A stretch of 15,545 nt of DNA from an uncultured Neomegalonema sp. (lineage in GTDB: Bacteria > Pseudomonadota > Alphaproteobacteria > Rhodobacterales > Rhodobacteraceae). Location of the stretch: positions 1 through 15,545 of the forward strand of contig CALDZQ010000130.1 in the NCBI GenBank assembly GCA_937944035.1. Direction: 5' to 3'. The position numbers and the translations under genes are program-made. Each line of letters begins with the position of its first letter. Position 1 is the stretch's first letter. The notes beneath the pieces were generated by a model that did no database searches, was not told the origin of the DNA, and was given only the letters and a program-made list of their open reading frames with translations. Shown here one piece after another: positions 1-7,294 of the stretch.

Positions 1-1
1 C

Positions 2-2215
2 TATTTCTTCTTCGATATTTCCCATTCTGAAAATGCCACGATAAACGGTAACTTCACGGCGAAAAATGCGGATACAAATCCACTTGTCATCGATGGCAAG
101 ATTATTTCCTACTACGGAATTTCCGGCGGAAACGTAAAGAATTTCATCCTCGATGGCGACAGTACACAAACACCGGGCAGCGGCGACAGAATGACCTTCG
201 AAGGTTGGTCAGGTGGTATCAGAGTGGAAACCGGCGCTGACGCTGACATTACAACAGGTCTGCCCCCTGAGACACGCGACATCACACTCAAAAATATCAC
301 CGTCACGGCTCCGGAAATTGAAGGCTTCCCCGTTCAGCACCAGATCCAGATTTCCAGCAATCCCGACAGGTTGGCCGATGCGGTTGCGGGCGTTACGCTT
401 GAGAACATCACGGTCAACGGCAATGGATTGCCTTATGTCGGCAATCCCGACAGCACAACCATCAGCGGGACGGGCGATCAGATTGTGCTGCAAGGGGTGG
501 AAGGCTACGCTACAGCAGATCCCAACATAACTCTGCCCTCCACATTGACGAACATCGTATCCAACGCCGGCGGTGAAAACGGCATCACCATTGGTCAGGG
601 AACGAGCAATGTGGTGATCGATGGCGTTCGTGTTGAAGGGACAAACGCACACGGTCTTCAGATCGGGACCGCCGGATATTCCATGGACGTGACTGATCCG
701 GTTTTTGCGGCCGATGTTCTGGCCGGCGTCTCGTCGGCTGACGGTGACGGCAACCCGTTTGTGGACACTGTGGGCATTGAGAATAATAAAGTCACCGTAG
801 CCACACAAGGCATCATCGTCAAAGGACCGGAGGATCAATACGCCCTCCTCACCGCAGGCGATGAGGCCGGACGCCTGCGCGTACGCATCTCTTATGGCGA
901 GCGTTTGCAAGCGGGTGATGAGATTTCCGTGATCGCCGTTCTGAAGACCACAGGGCAGGCGGATTGGCGCCTCATCAATCTGGGTGAGTTCAGCCTGAAC
1001 AACACCTACGACCCGCCGGGCTTCACGCGGACCGAGATTGCGCTCTCGACTGAGATTGCCGCAACCTATCGAACCAGAGACATCACGCTGCTCAATGCTA
1101 CCCTGAATGGTAACGGCCTCGAAGCTGATGCGAGTAACCCCCGTGGCAATCTGTTCTTCCAACAGGCGGATAACGTCACGATTGATTCGTTGACGCGTGA
1201 TACCACAACGCCGTCAAGCGGCCACTTCGATCTTTACGCCTCCACTTCCGACTACACGTTCACCACCGCCATTTCGGGTCTGAATATGCGGCATGTGAGC
1301 GAAGTCGTCTCAAATTTCGCTCCCGGCACTAATGATCTCAGCGTTGTGGGTGGGACAGACCTGATAACAGGCAACAACGGTATTGACTCAATCTTCAGTG
1401 GCGATGGCGCTGACGTGATTCTGGGACGAGGGGGTGATGACATCCTCAATGCCGGTGGCGGATTTGATATGGTTCAAGGCGGGAACGGGTATGACACGAT
1501 TCTGGGCGGTGCGGGTGGTGACACCCTGAACGGCCAAGGTGGCGACGACCTGATTTTTGGTGACATCGGGAACGATCATCTTATTGGCGGTATCGGCCAT
1601 GACCTGCTTGATGGGGGAGATGGTGAGGACTCTCTGTCCGGTCAGTCAGGAGATGACACACTGGATGGCGGAGCCGGCAATGACATTCTTGCGGGCGGCG
1701 CGGGCGCAGACAGCCTTGTTGGCCGCGACGGTAATGATGAATTGGACGGTGGCTCAGGCAATGACCATCTCAGCGGCGGGAAGGGTCAGGACACGCTCTA
1801 CGGCGGTGGCGGTGATGACCTGCTGAGCGGCTTTGACGGAGACGATATTTTACTGGGCGGTCATGGCGCTGACAGGCTGCAAGGCAATAATGGACAGGAC
1901 AGGCTCGACGGGGGCGCGGGCAACGATTCGTTATGGGGCAACACGGATGCTGATCGCTTCGTTTTCCAAATCGGCTATGGCAATGACACGATCAAAGACT
2001 TCGAGATTGGCGTTGATACGTTGGAAATCGACAATGCCCTGTGGGCCGGGACAAGACCGGGTAGCAGGCAAGCCGTTCTCGACATCTACGGATCGTCTGC
2101 TGCGAACGGGGATGGCACGTATGATGTGACTTTGGATTTTGGCAGCGATACGCTGACGTTTGAAAATCTAAGTGCGGATCATCCGGACTTGTTCTTGGAT
2201 TTCCACATTATCTAG
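2..2215 (+). CDS. RTX calcium-binding exoprotein with beta-helix region (5' partial)
   Basis: The frame is open from base 2 and has no convincing start inside the window, so the gene begins upstream; 737 residues are visible. The first ~450 visible residues contain repeated short beta-strand units such as RDITLKNITV, GVTLENITVNGNG, NVVIDGVRVEG and RDITLLNATLNGNG, typical of right-handed parallel beta-helix (PbH1) proteins. Then come 21 glycine/aspartate nonapeptides (GGxGxDxLx, bases 1370-1936) and a tail with YGNDTIKDFEIGVDTLEI, as in type I secreted RTX proteins, whose uncleaved signal is C-terminal. The protein is therefore probably exported by an ABC/MFP/TolC system and folds on binding extracellular calcium. 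Beta-helix plus RTX resembles AlgE-type epimerases, pectate-lyase-like enzymes and adhesins, but I see no catalytic motif that selects one. No secretion genes are adjacent. Confident about the RTX class, not about the activity. Confidence 0.9.
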   Translation, partial: YFFFDISHSENATINGNFTAKNADTNPLVIDGKIISYYGISGGNVKNFILDGDSTQTPGSGDRMTFEGWSGGIRVETGADADITTGLPPETRDITLKNITVTAPEIEGFPVQHQIQISSNPDRLADAVAGVTLENITVNGNGLPYVGNPDSTTISGTGDQIVLQGVEGYATADPNITLPSTLTNIVSNAGGENGITIGQGTSNVVIDGVRVEGTNAHGLQIGTAGYSMDVTDPVFAADVLAGVSSADGDGNPFVDTVGIENNKVTVATQGIIVKGPEDQYALLTAGDEAGRLRVRISYGERLQAGDEISVIAVLKTTGQADWRLINLGEFSLNNTYDPPGFTRTEIALSTEIAATYRTRDITLLNATLNGNGLEADASNPRGNLFFQQADNVTIDSLTRDTTTPSSGHFDLYASTSDYTFTTAISGLNMRHVSEVVSNFAPGTNDLSVVGGTDLITGNNGIDSIFSGDGADVILGRGGDDILNAGGGFDMVQGGNGYDTILGGAGGDTLNGQGGDDLIFGDIGNDHLIGGIGHDLLDGGDGEDSLSGQSGDDTLDGGAGNDILAGGAGADSLVGRDGNDELDGGSGNDHLSGGKGQDTLYGGGGDDLLSGFDGDDILLGGHGADRLQGNNGQDRLDGGAGNDSLWGNTDADRFVFQIGYGNDTIKDFEIGVDTLEIDNALWAGTRPGSRQAVLDIYGSSAANGDGTYDVTLDFGSDTLTFENLSADHPDLFLDFHII
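1370..1936 (+). repeat. 21 tandem RTX nonapeptide repeats
   Basis: The stretch is exactly 21 in-frame units of 27 bases with no insertion, beginning GNNGIDSIF and ending GGAGNDSLW. The consensus is G-G-x-G-x-D-x-(L/I)-x, with Asp at position 6 in every unit. Individual units diverge at the DNA level, so this is a protein-level repeat that folds as a calcium beta-roll, not a recent DNA expansion. Confidence 0.93.
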
Positions 2216-2221
2216 CTGCAA

Positions 2222-2238
2222 CCCTTCCGCGCGAAGGG
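2222..2238. terminator. Possible convergent terminator hairpin
   Basis: A 6-bp inverted repeat, CCCTTC / GAAGGG, with a CGCGC loop lies in the 31-base gap between the stops of the convergent RTX and dioxygenase genes. Neither strand has a proper T-tract after it, so the terminator reading rests mainly on location. Confidence 0.35.
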
Positions 2239-2246
2239 AACATCCC

Positions 2247-3170
2247 TCACCCCGGAACCCTGATCTCCGGCAGCCCGGCCTCAATCTCGGCCCGCCGTTC
2301 CTCGTACTGCGCGGGCAGCATCAGGGCTTGTCCCAGCGTTTCCATCGGCTCGTCCACCGCAAAGCCGGGCGGGTCGGTGGCAATCTCGAACAATACGCCG
2401 CCCGGTTCGCGGAAGTAGATCGCGTTGAAATACTGGCGGTCAATCACAGGGGTCACGTCCATCCCCGCCTCCATCGCCCGCGCGCGCCATGACAGCTGAT
2501 CGGCGTTATCCTTGGCCCGAAACGCGATGTGGTGGATCGTCCCCGCGCCCGACCGCCCCGAAGGCGCGCTTGGGTCGCTGACAATATCAATCACCGATCC
2601 CCGCCCTTGCCCCGCCGCCAAAAACCGCCGCCGCACCGCCATCCCCGCGCGTTCCGCACCCTCATTGGAATAGCCGAACACTTCGGTCAGCAGCCGCGCC
2701 GTCGCCTCCGGCCTGTCGATATGCAGCGTCACCCCGTGGAACCCGTCATCCGGCCCGCCGCCCTTCGCCCGCGCCGTCTCGATCAGCTCAATGCACAGCC
2801 CGTCCGGCGCACGAACAGCAATCAGCCGCTCGCCAAACCGCGTGTGCGGCCCGTCAAACCCGACACCCGCAGCCGCAAACCGCGCGACCCAGGCATCCAG
2901 CCGCCCCGCAGGCACGGCATAGGCCAGCGCGCTCGCCATCCCGTTCCCCGCACGTCCCGGCTCCGCATTCACGAACGGAAAATACGTCATCACCGACCCC
3001 GGCGCGGCATCGCTATCGCCGTAGTAAAGATGATACGTGTCCGGCGCGTCAAAGTTCACGGTCCGCTTGATAAACCGCTGCCCCAGCGTTCCGGCCATAA
3101 AGTCGATGTTGTCCTGCGGCCCGCCGGAGATTGCGGTCACATGGTGCAAACCGGTCATCGGGTTGTTCAT
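2247..3170 (-). CDS. VOC-family ring-cleaving dioxygenase / glyoxalase-like protein (MhqO type)
   Basis: This 307-residue protein consists of two vicinal-oxygen-chelate halves. The N-terminal half begins with the signature GLHHVTAI (His9/His10) and contains a strand with Glu128 (CIELIE). The C-terminal half has GVTLHID (residues 146-152), TIHHIAF (His213/His214) and VLFEIATDPPGF (Glu262), the spacing expected of the metal-binding His and Glu of this superfamily. Length and the opening HHVTAI match the MhqO/MhqA-like 'ring-cleaving dioxygenase' group, some members of which act on hydroquinones or catechols in quinone defence; the substrate here is not shown. The start is supported by CTGGAG 7 bases before the ATG. 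It follows the aminotransferase by 17 bases on the same strand, so the two are probably cotranscribed. Family call firm, substrate unknown. Confidence 0.85.
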   Translation of the reverse strand: MNNPMTGLHHVTAISGGPQDNIDFMAGTLGQRFIKRTVNFDAPDTYHLYYGDSDAAPGSVMTYFPFVNAEPGRAGNGMASALAYAVPAGRLDAWVARFAAAGVGFDGPHTRFGERLIAVRAPDGLCIELIETARAKGGGPDDGFHGVTLHIDRPEATARLLTEVFGYSNEGAERAGMAVRRRFLAAGQGRGSVIDIVSDPSAPSGRSGAGTIHHIAFRAKDNADQLSWRARAMEAGMDVTPVIDRQYFNAIYFREPGGVLFEIATDPPGFAVDEPMETLGQALMLPAQYEERRAEIEAGLPEIRVPG

Positions 3171-3187
3171 TCAGATCTCCAGCTGTT

Positions 3188-4390
3188 TTACGTCAGCCCG
3201 CCACAGAACCGCTGAATCCGCTGGCACGCCTCCTCCAACACCGCGTCCGATGTCGCATAGCTGATGCGGAAATGGGGGGAGAGGCCGAACGCCGACCCCT
3301 GAACCGCCGCAATCCCCTCGGATTCCAGCAATTCCGTCACGAAATCCTCATCCGTCTCAATCGTCTTGCCGGACGGCCCCGTCTTGCCGATGCACCCCGC
3401 CACGGACGGATAGACGTAGAACGCCCCCTCCGGCATCGGGCATTCGATCCCGCTGCACTGGTTCAGCATCGATACCACCAGATCACGCCGCCGCTGAAAC
3501 GCGACATTGGCTTCGGCAATGTAATCCTGCGGCCCGTTCAGCGCGGCAACCGCCGCCCATTGCGAGATGCTCGACGGGTTCGAGGTTGACTGCGACTGCA
3601 CCTTGCGCATCGCCCCGATCAACTGTTTCGGCCCCGCCGCATAGCCGATCCGCCAGCCGGTCATCGCATAGGCTTTCGACACGCCGTTCAGCGTCAAAGT
3701 CCGCTCGTACAGGCCCGGCTCTACCTCGACAGGGGTGCAGAATTTGAACGGCGCATAGGCGATATGCTCGTACATATCATCGGTCAGAACCCACACATGC
3801 GGATGGCGCATCAGCACATCGGTCAGGGCTTTCAGCTCATCGCGGCTGTACCCAGCGCCCGACGGGTTCGACGGCGAGTTGAAGATCAGCCATTTGGTTT
3901 TCGGCGTAATCGCCGCTTCCAGCGCGTCGGGTGTCATCTTGAAATTCGTGTCGATGCTGGTGTCGATAATCACCGGTTCGCCGCCGCCCAGCAGCACCAT
4001 GTCGGGATAGCTGACCCAGTACGGCGCGGGGATCAGCACTTCGTCACCGGGGTTCAGCGTCGCGATCAGCGCGTTATACAGCACCTGCTTGCCGCCCGTG
4101 CCGACCGAGATTTGCTCGCGGGTGTAAGTGAGGCCGTTCTCGCGGGCGAACTTGGCAACGATGGCGTCTTTCAGCTCTACAATGCCGTCGGGGGCGGTGT
4201 ATTTGGTTTTGCCCGCATCAATCGCCGCTTTCGCTGCGTCTTTGATATGCTCCGGCGTGTCGAAATCCGGTTCGCCCGCGCCCAGACCGATAATGTCCCG
4301 TCCGGCAGCCTTCAACTCCGCCGCTTTCGTAGAGACCGCGATCGTGGGTGAAGGTTTCACGCGGGCGAGGGCGGTGGCGAGGAAGGACAT
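3188..4390 (-). CDS. aspC: Aspartate aminotransferase (PLP fold type I, class I/II)
   Basis: This 400-residue cytosolic enzyme is full length for bacterial subgroup Ib aspartate aminotransferases. Visible signatures: GLGAGEPDFDTP (36-47), GGKQVLYNA near 99-107, NSPSNPSG with the PLP-contacting Asn175, DDMYE with Tyr207, SKAYAMTGWRIGY with the Schiff-base Lys239 and Arg247, and FRISYA with the substrate carboxylate-binding Arg375. It transfers the amino group of aspartate to 2-oxoglutarate; some close alphaproteobacterial relatives also use prephenate in phenylalanine/tyrosine synthesis, which cannot be decided here. GGAG lies 9-10 bases before the ATG. The gene is first in a two-gene operon with the VOC protein and is divergent from the DUF2945 gene. 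Confidence 0.95.
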   Translation of the reverse strand: MSFLATALARVKPSPTIAVSTKAAELKAAGRDIIGLGAGEPDFDTPEHIKDAAKAAIDAGKTKYTAPDGIVELKDAIVAKFARENGLTYTREQISVGTGGKQVLYNALIATLNPGDEVLIPAPYWVSYPDMVLLGGGEPVIIDTSIDTNFKMTPDALEAAITPKTKWLIFNSPSNPSGAGYSRDELKALTDVLMRHPHVWVLTDDMYEHIAYAPFKFCTPVEVEPGLYERTLTLNGVSKAYAMTGWRIGYAAGPKQLIGAMRKVQSQSTSNPSSISQWAAVAALNGPQDYIAEANVAFQRRRDLVVSMLNQCSGIECPMPEGAFYVYPSVAGCIGKTGPSGKTIETDEDFVTELLESEGIAAVQGSAFGLSPHFRISYATSDAVLEEACQRIQRFCGGLT

Positions 4391-4510
4391 TGCTCAAACT
4401 CCAAGGGGGATAAAGGACGATGGTTTCATACGCCTGTGCGGGGGAGGGGGCAAGGGCGGAACGAACCCAGCCACCGCGCGTTTGCCCTCTATCAGCACGG
4501 AGGCATGGCA

Positions 4511-4735
4511 ATGAGCAAAAATTTCACACACGGAACCAAGGTCGAATGGGATTGGGGCAACGGCACGGGCAAAGGCAAAATCGGTGAAAAATTCACCGAT
4601 AAAGTCACCAAAACCATCAAAGGCACTGAAGTCACACGCAACGCCTCAAAAGACGATCCCGCCTATACCGTTGAACAGGATGACGGCGACATGGTTTTAA
4701 AAAGCGGCAGCGAGCTGCGCAAAGCGTCGGATTGA
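4511..4735 (+). CDS. DUF2945 (HVA1 / tudor-like) small protein
   Basis: This 74-residue hydrophilic protein contains FTHGTKVEWDWGNGTGKGKI, then a Val/Thr-rich strand segment and DPAYTVEQDDGDMVLKSGSELRK. That is the pattern of the DUF2945 / hypervirulence-associated HVA1 family: a single SH3- or tudor-like barrel common in proteobacteria, with no established biochemical role. The frame is open further upstream, and ATGs occur at 4505 and 4511. GGAGG at 4499-4503 is 7 bases from the 4511 ATG but only 1 base from the 4505 ATG, so 4511 is chosen. It is a monocistron divergent from the aminotransferase gene. Confidence 0.85.
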   Translation: MSKNFTHGTKVEWDWGNGTGKGKIGEKFTDKVTKTIKGTEVTRNASKDDPAYTVEQDDGDMVLKSGSELRKASD

Positions 4736-4760
4736 TCGCAGGTGACGAAAATCCCCACAC

Positions 4761-4769
4761 TTATCCACA
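4761..4769 (+). promoter_or_regulatory. DnaA-box-like 9-mer (perfect consensus)
   Basis: TTATCCACA is an exact match to the classical DnaA-binding consensus, 26 bases after the DUF2945 stop. A single 9-mer can occur by chance, so a role in replication or DnaA-dependent transcription is only suggested. Confidence 0.4.
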
Positions 4770-5026
4770 GGACGATCCCCGCTTAAAAGGCTGTGATTTC
4801 ACCGAAATCCCATAACCAAACAGCACGGGCGTTCGTTTGGATTGGCTAAAAAGCCTGTTAAACATACCCCGTTCCAACGTCCTGCCCGCACTCCGGCGCA
4901 CGGGGACAGGGACGCGGCGATGGTGAAGCGGCAGACCCCGCCCGTGCCCGTCAGGTCTTCGCGAGAAACATCGCAAACCCGCGCATTCCGGGCGTTTCCT
5001 CCCATCGCGAGCGGGGGCTGACACTA

Positions 5027-5090
5027 CCGTCACACTGCAAAGCGGTAAAGCCTGCGGCCCTCCGGCAACACAGGCCCGCTAACGTGACGG
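5027..5090. other. Three-tier nested hairpin (candidate structured RNA element)
   Basis: CCGTCAC (5027-5033) is complementary to GTGACGG (5084-5090). Inside it AGCGG (5041-5045) pairs with CCGCT (5076-5080), and inside that GCCTG (5050-5054) pairs with CAGGC (5071-5075), with a further CGG/CCG in the loop. That makes 17 perfect base pairs in three helices separated by small internal loops and a TAAA bulge. The fold is possible on either strand. On the minus strand TACAAT (5097-5092) lies just before it and could be a -10, but no good -35 is at the usual distance. It could equally be a protein-binding palindrome. Confidence 0.45.
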
Positions 5091-5206
5091 CATTGTAAAA
5101 ATCAATTTCGACACTGAGGATTCAACATTGTCAAATCATCAGCATACGACGATCAACATCTTGTTAAAATTCGTGAACAAGCCCTTAACGCGCCTGTTTT
5201 GAACAC

Positions 5207-5215
5207 TTATGCACA
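5207..5215 (+). promoter_or_regulatory. DnaA-box-like 9-mer (TTATNCACA)
   Basis: TTATGCACA fits the relaxed consensus TTATNCACA. It lies in the AT-rich part of the gap, in the same orientation as the perfect 9-mer at 4761. Functional meaning is uncertain. Confidence 0.3.
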
Positions 5216-5258
5216 GAATCTGTCTGACCGGTAAAGCGCGGGGTGGCTGCCTTTGACC

Positions 5259-6626
5259 TCATCGCGGAAAATGCACCCGCACCAGCAATCCGCCATGCGC
5301 GCTTTCGGACAGCACCATATCGCCGCCATGCGCCCGCATCACGTCCATCGCGATACTGAACCCAAGGCCGGACCCGCCGCCGCTGTCCTGATTGCGCGCG
5401 GCATCGCCGCGAAAGAACGGCCTCACAATATCCTCACGCTGGGCTTCGGGCACGCCGGGGCCGTCATCCTCAATCGTGATCGTCACACGGCGCGGTTCGG
5501 CATCCAGCGTGACCCAGACTTTGCCGCCCCCGTATTTCGCCGCATTCTCGATCAGATTGCGCAGACAGCGGTGAACCGCATCCCGGCGCAGGCTCAGCGT
5601 TGTCTCATCTGCTTCGGATCGGGATGCGGCCGGATCGGGCAGGGCGCTGATAATCTCATGGCCCAGCCGCCGCTCGCTTTCGATCACATCCTCCAACACC
5701 GCCCGCAGGTCGGTCGGCGTCACCTCCTCGGCCTCCTGCCCCCGCGCAAAGGCGAGAAAGCCGTCCACCATCCGCTCCATTTCATCCACATCACGCCTCA
5801 GCAGCGCGGCATCGGGATCATCATCCATCATCGCCAGCGCCAGCCGCATCCGCGTCAGCGGTGTGCGCAGATCATGGCTGACCCCGGACAGCATCAGCGT
5901 GCGCTGGGCGATTTGCCGCTCGATCCGGTTGCGCATCGTCAAAAAAGCGGAGGCGGCACGGCGCACTTCCTCGGCTCCGGCGGGTTTAAAGCTGGGCGCG
6001 GGCTGGCCCTTGCCGAACGCTTCCGCCGCCGCCGCCAACTGCTTGATCGGCCTGACCTGATTGCGCAGGAACAGCGAGGCGATCACCAGCAAAAACACCG
6101 ACACCGCCGCCATCCATACCAACAGAAAATGCGGATTAGCGCTCATCATCCGCCGTTCAGGCGGTTGCGCGGTCAGCACGCCGTTCGTCAGTTGGATTTT
6201 CACATCAATCGCCTTACGCACCCGCTCGGTATCGACGCTGATCGGCTGTTCGATGCTGCTTTGCATCGTCTCGATCAAGGCCCGCGCGGCAATGCGATAG
6301 AACGGGCGGCGGATTTGCGGATCGATGTAGTCATCTTCGGCAAAGCTCAACGGATACCCGATTCCATCGGACAGCCCCACCAATGTCCGCTCGATGCTGG
6401 CAATGTCGGGCTGGCTTTCGACAATCGCCGCAAAACTGCGCAACTCCATCGCCACGGTTTCGCTCATCTGCCGGGTCACACCGTCGAGATGGCGCTGGAT
6501 AAAGACCAGCGTGACGACGATCTGCAATATGACAACAGGGGCGATCAGGATCAGAAACGCCCGTGCGAACAGACCTTTGGGCAGAAAACGCTGCCACCGT
6601 TTCGGGCGGGGGCGCGGCTCTGTCAT
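5259..6626 (-). CDS. EnvZ-like transmembrane sensor histidine kinase
   Basis: This 455-residue inner-membrane protein has TM1 at ~21-43, a periplasmic sensor region at ~44-165, TM2 at ~167-187 and a HAMP linker at ~188-240. The phosphoacceptor box SHDLRTPLTRM follows (His251). The ATPase domain has N-box RNLIENAAKYG (357-361), G1 DDGPGVP (387-393) and G2 GGGSGLGFSIA (416-426). Order, size and the sequence around the His match the EnvZ/OmpB subfamily, which phosphorylates OmpR-type regulators. The ATG overlaps the stop of the Smr gene by 4 bases, indicating translational coupling at the end of the timA-mltA-smr operon. No response regulator is adjacent, so the partner must be elsewhere. All catalytic motifs look intact. 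Confidence 0.93.
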   Translation of the reverse strand: MTEPRPRPKRWQRFLPKGLFARAFLILIAPVVILQIVVTLVFIQRHLDGVTRQMSETVAMELRSFAAIVESQPDIASIERTLVGLSDGIGYPLSFAEDDYIDPQIRRPFYRIAARALIETMQSSIEQPISVDTERVRKAIDVKIQLTNGVLTAQPPERRMMSANPHFLLVWMAAVSVFLLVIASLFLRNQVRPIKQLAAAAEAFGKGQPAPSFKPAGAEEVRRAASAFLTMRNRIERQIAQRTLMLSGVSHDLRTPLTRMRLALAMMDDDPDAALLRRDVDEMERMVDGFLAFARGQEAEEVTPTDLRAVLEDVIESERRLGHEIISALPDPAASRSEADETTLSLRRDAVHRCLRNLIENAAKYGGGKVWVTLDAEPRRVTITIEDDGPGVPEAQREDIVRPFFRGDAARNQDSGGGSGLGFSIAMDVMRAHGGDMVLSESAHGGLLVRVHFPR

Positions 6627-7294
6627 CGGTTTTTTTGCAGATAGACGTAAAACGCGCCGTCACCGCCATGTTTCTGGTGCGCCTGATAAACGCCCGTAAT
6701 CGCATCGCGTAGCGGAGCTTGGCGCAGCCATCTCGGCACGTCCCGCCGCAACACCCCCTCGCTGCGCTCCATCGAGAACCCGCTTTGCGAGGGAACATCG
6801 TATTTGCGCCCCTTGCCGGTAATCACCAGCACACAGCGATGCCCCCGCATCCGTGCGCTCAGGATAAACGCGTTCAGCGCCTGATGCGCGATGTCGGCGG
6901 TCATCCCGTGCAGGTCAACCCGCGCATCGGGCGAGCGTTCCCCCCGCCGCAGCGCCCGCGCGGTGTTGCGGTCCAACCCCGGCGTCTTGTCCCGCAGCAG
7001 CGGATCAATCGGTGATCCGGCGGGTGAAAAGCTGGTCAACGCCTTCGCCGCCAGCCCCGTCGGTGTCGGTGGCGGGGCGGAAACGGGTTTGAAGCGCTGT
7101 TTCGGGGCCGCAGGATGCTGACGGGGTGAAGCGGCAATCGGCGTTTCCCCCGACACATGCACAACGGCAGGCTTGGGCGCGTCAAAGGCGGACAGTGCCG
7201 TATCCTTGTTCGCATTACGCCACAGCTCAAGTTCCTGCTCGGTAACGTTCCGGGCGCGGCGTGTTAGGTTCAGGCCTCGTCGGCCAGCACTCAT
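6623..7294 (-). CDS. Smr domain protein
   Basis: This 223-residue protein has a basic N-terminus (GRRGLNLTRRAR), a proline-rich variable middle (~50-95) and a C-terminal Smr domain from ~122. The signature motifs are VDLHGM (126-131), ITGKGRK (158-164), GVLRRDVPRWL (180-190) and the closing DGAFYVYLQ. Smr domains are nicking or structure-specific nucleases, or RNA-binding modules, in MutS2 and stand-alone proteins; for this short stand-alone form, often placed next to mltA in Alphaproteobacteria, the role is not settled. The ATG overlaps the mltA stop by 4 bases, and the stop overlaps the kinase ATG by 4 bases. Confidence 0.9.
   Translation of the reverse strand: MSAGRRGLNLTRRARNVTEQELELWRNANKDTALSAFDAPKPAVVHVSGETPIAASPRQHPAAPKQRFKPVSAPPPTPTGLAAKALTSFSPAGSPIDPLLRDKTPGLDRNTARALRRGERSPDARVDLHGMTADIAHQALNAFILSARMRGHRCVLVITGKGRKYDVPSQSGFSMERSEGVLRRDVPRWLRQAPLRDAITGVYQAHQKHGGDGAFYVYLQKNR

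Larger units (their letters stand above)
4736..5258. other. 523-base non-coding gap rich in inverted repeats
   Basis: No convincing coding frame is present; the minus-strand frame at 4761-5033 resembles no family. On the + strand I see GATTTC/GAAATC (4795-4800, 4804-4809), CCAAAC/GTTTGG (4816-4821, 4835-4840), AGGCT/AGCCT (4788-4792, 4852-4856, enclosing the previous two), CGTCCTG plus CCCG paired with CGGG plus CAGGGACG (4878-4914), TCGCGA with TCGCGA (4959-4964, 5005-5010), and a nested hairpin at 5027-5090. The right-hand part, 5091-5220, is AT-rich. It carries two GANTC sites (5119-5123, 5216-5220) but no clear -35/-10 pair. The density of inverted repeats suggests a structured RNA, but I match it to no known RNA family. 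Confidence 0.5.

Noticed and set aside
209..1162. 317-codon minus-strand frame opposite the RTX gene
   Set aside because: The plus strand encodes a clear beta-helix/RTX protein in the same stretch; the minus translation shows no family pattern.
1370..1936. Tandem array as CRISPR or DNA satellite
   Set aside because: The 27-base periodicity is in frame and conserved only at the protein level as RTX nonapeptides; there are no identical repeats with unique spacers.
4844..4855. GGCT-AAAA-AGCC as an intrinsic terminator
   Set aside because: The stem is only 4 bp and the A/T run is in the loop, not after the stem.
4761..5033. 90-codon minus-strand frame in the non-coding gap
   Set aside because: Its composition (Arg/Pro/Gly rich) looks like translated GC-rich non-coding DNA, and it has no ribosome site or motif.
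4788..5090. RNase P RNA, tmRNA, 6S or SRP RNA
   Set aside because: The GAGGAAA on the minus strand lacks the flanking CCGGGCTCC and the ACAGAA/CGGCTTA partners of RNase P. No tag-peptide codons or CCA end for tmRNA, and no SRP tetraloop signature.
4761..5258. Confident call of a chromosomal replication origin
   Set aside because: Only two box-like 9-mers, far apart, no cluster of boxes, and no change of gene direction at the site. Kept only as a low-interest observation.
5253..6644. Long open frame (463 codons) on the + strand opposite the sensor kinase
   Set aside because: It is rich in His, Arg, Pro and Gln with no domain pattern, and lies wholly antisense to an intact kinase. GC-rich codon bias on the minus strand explains it.
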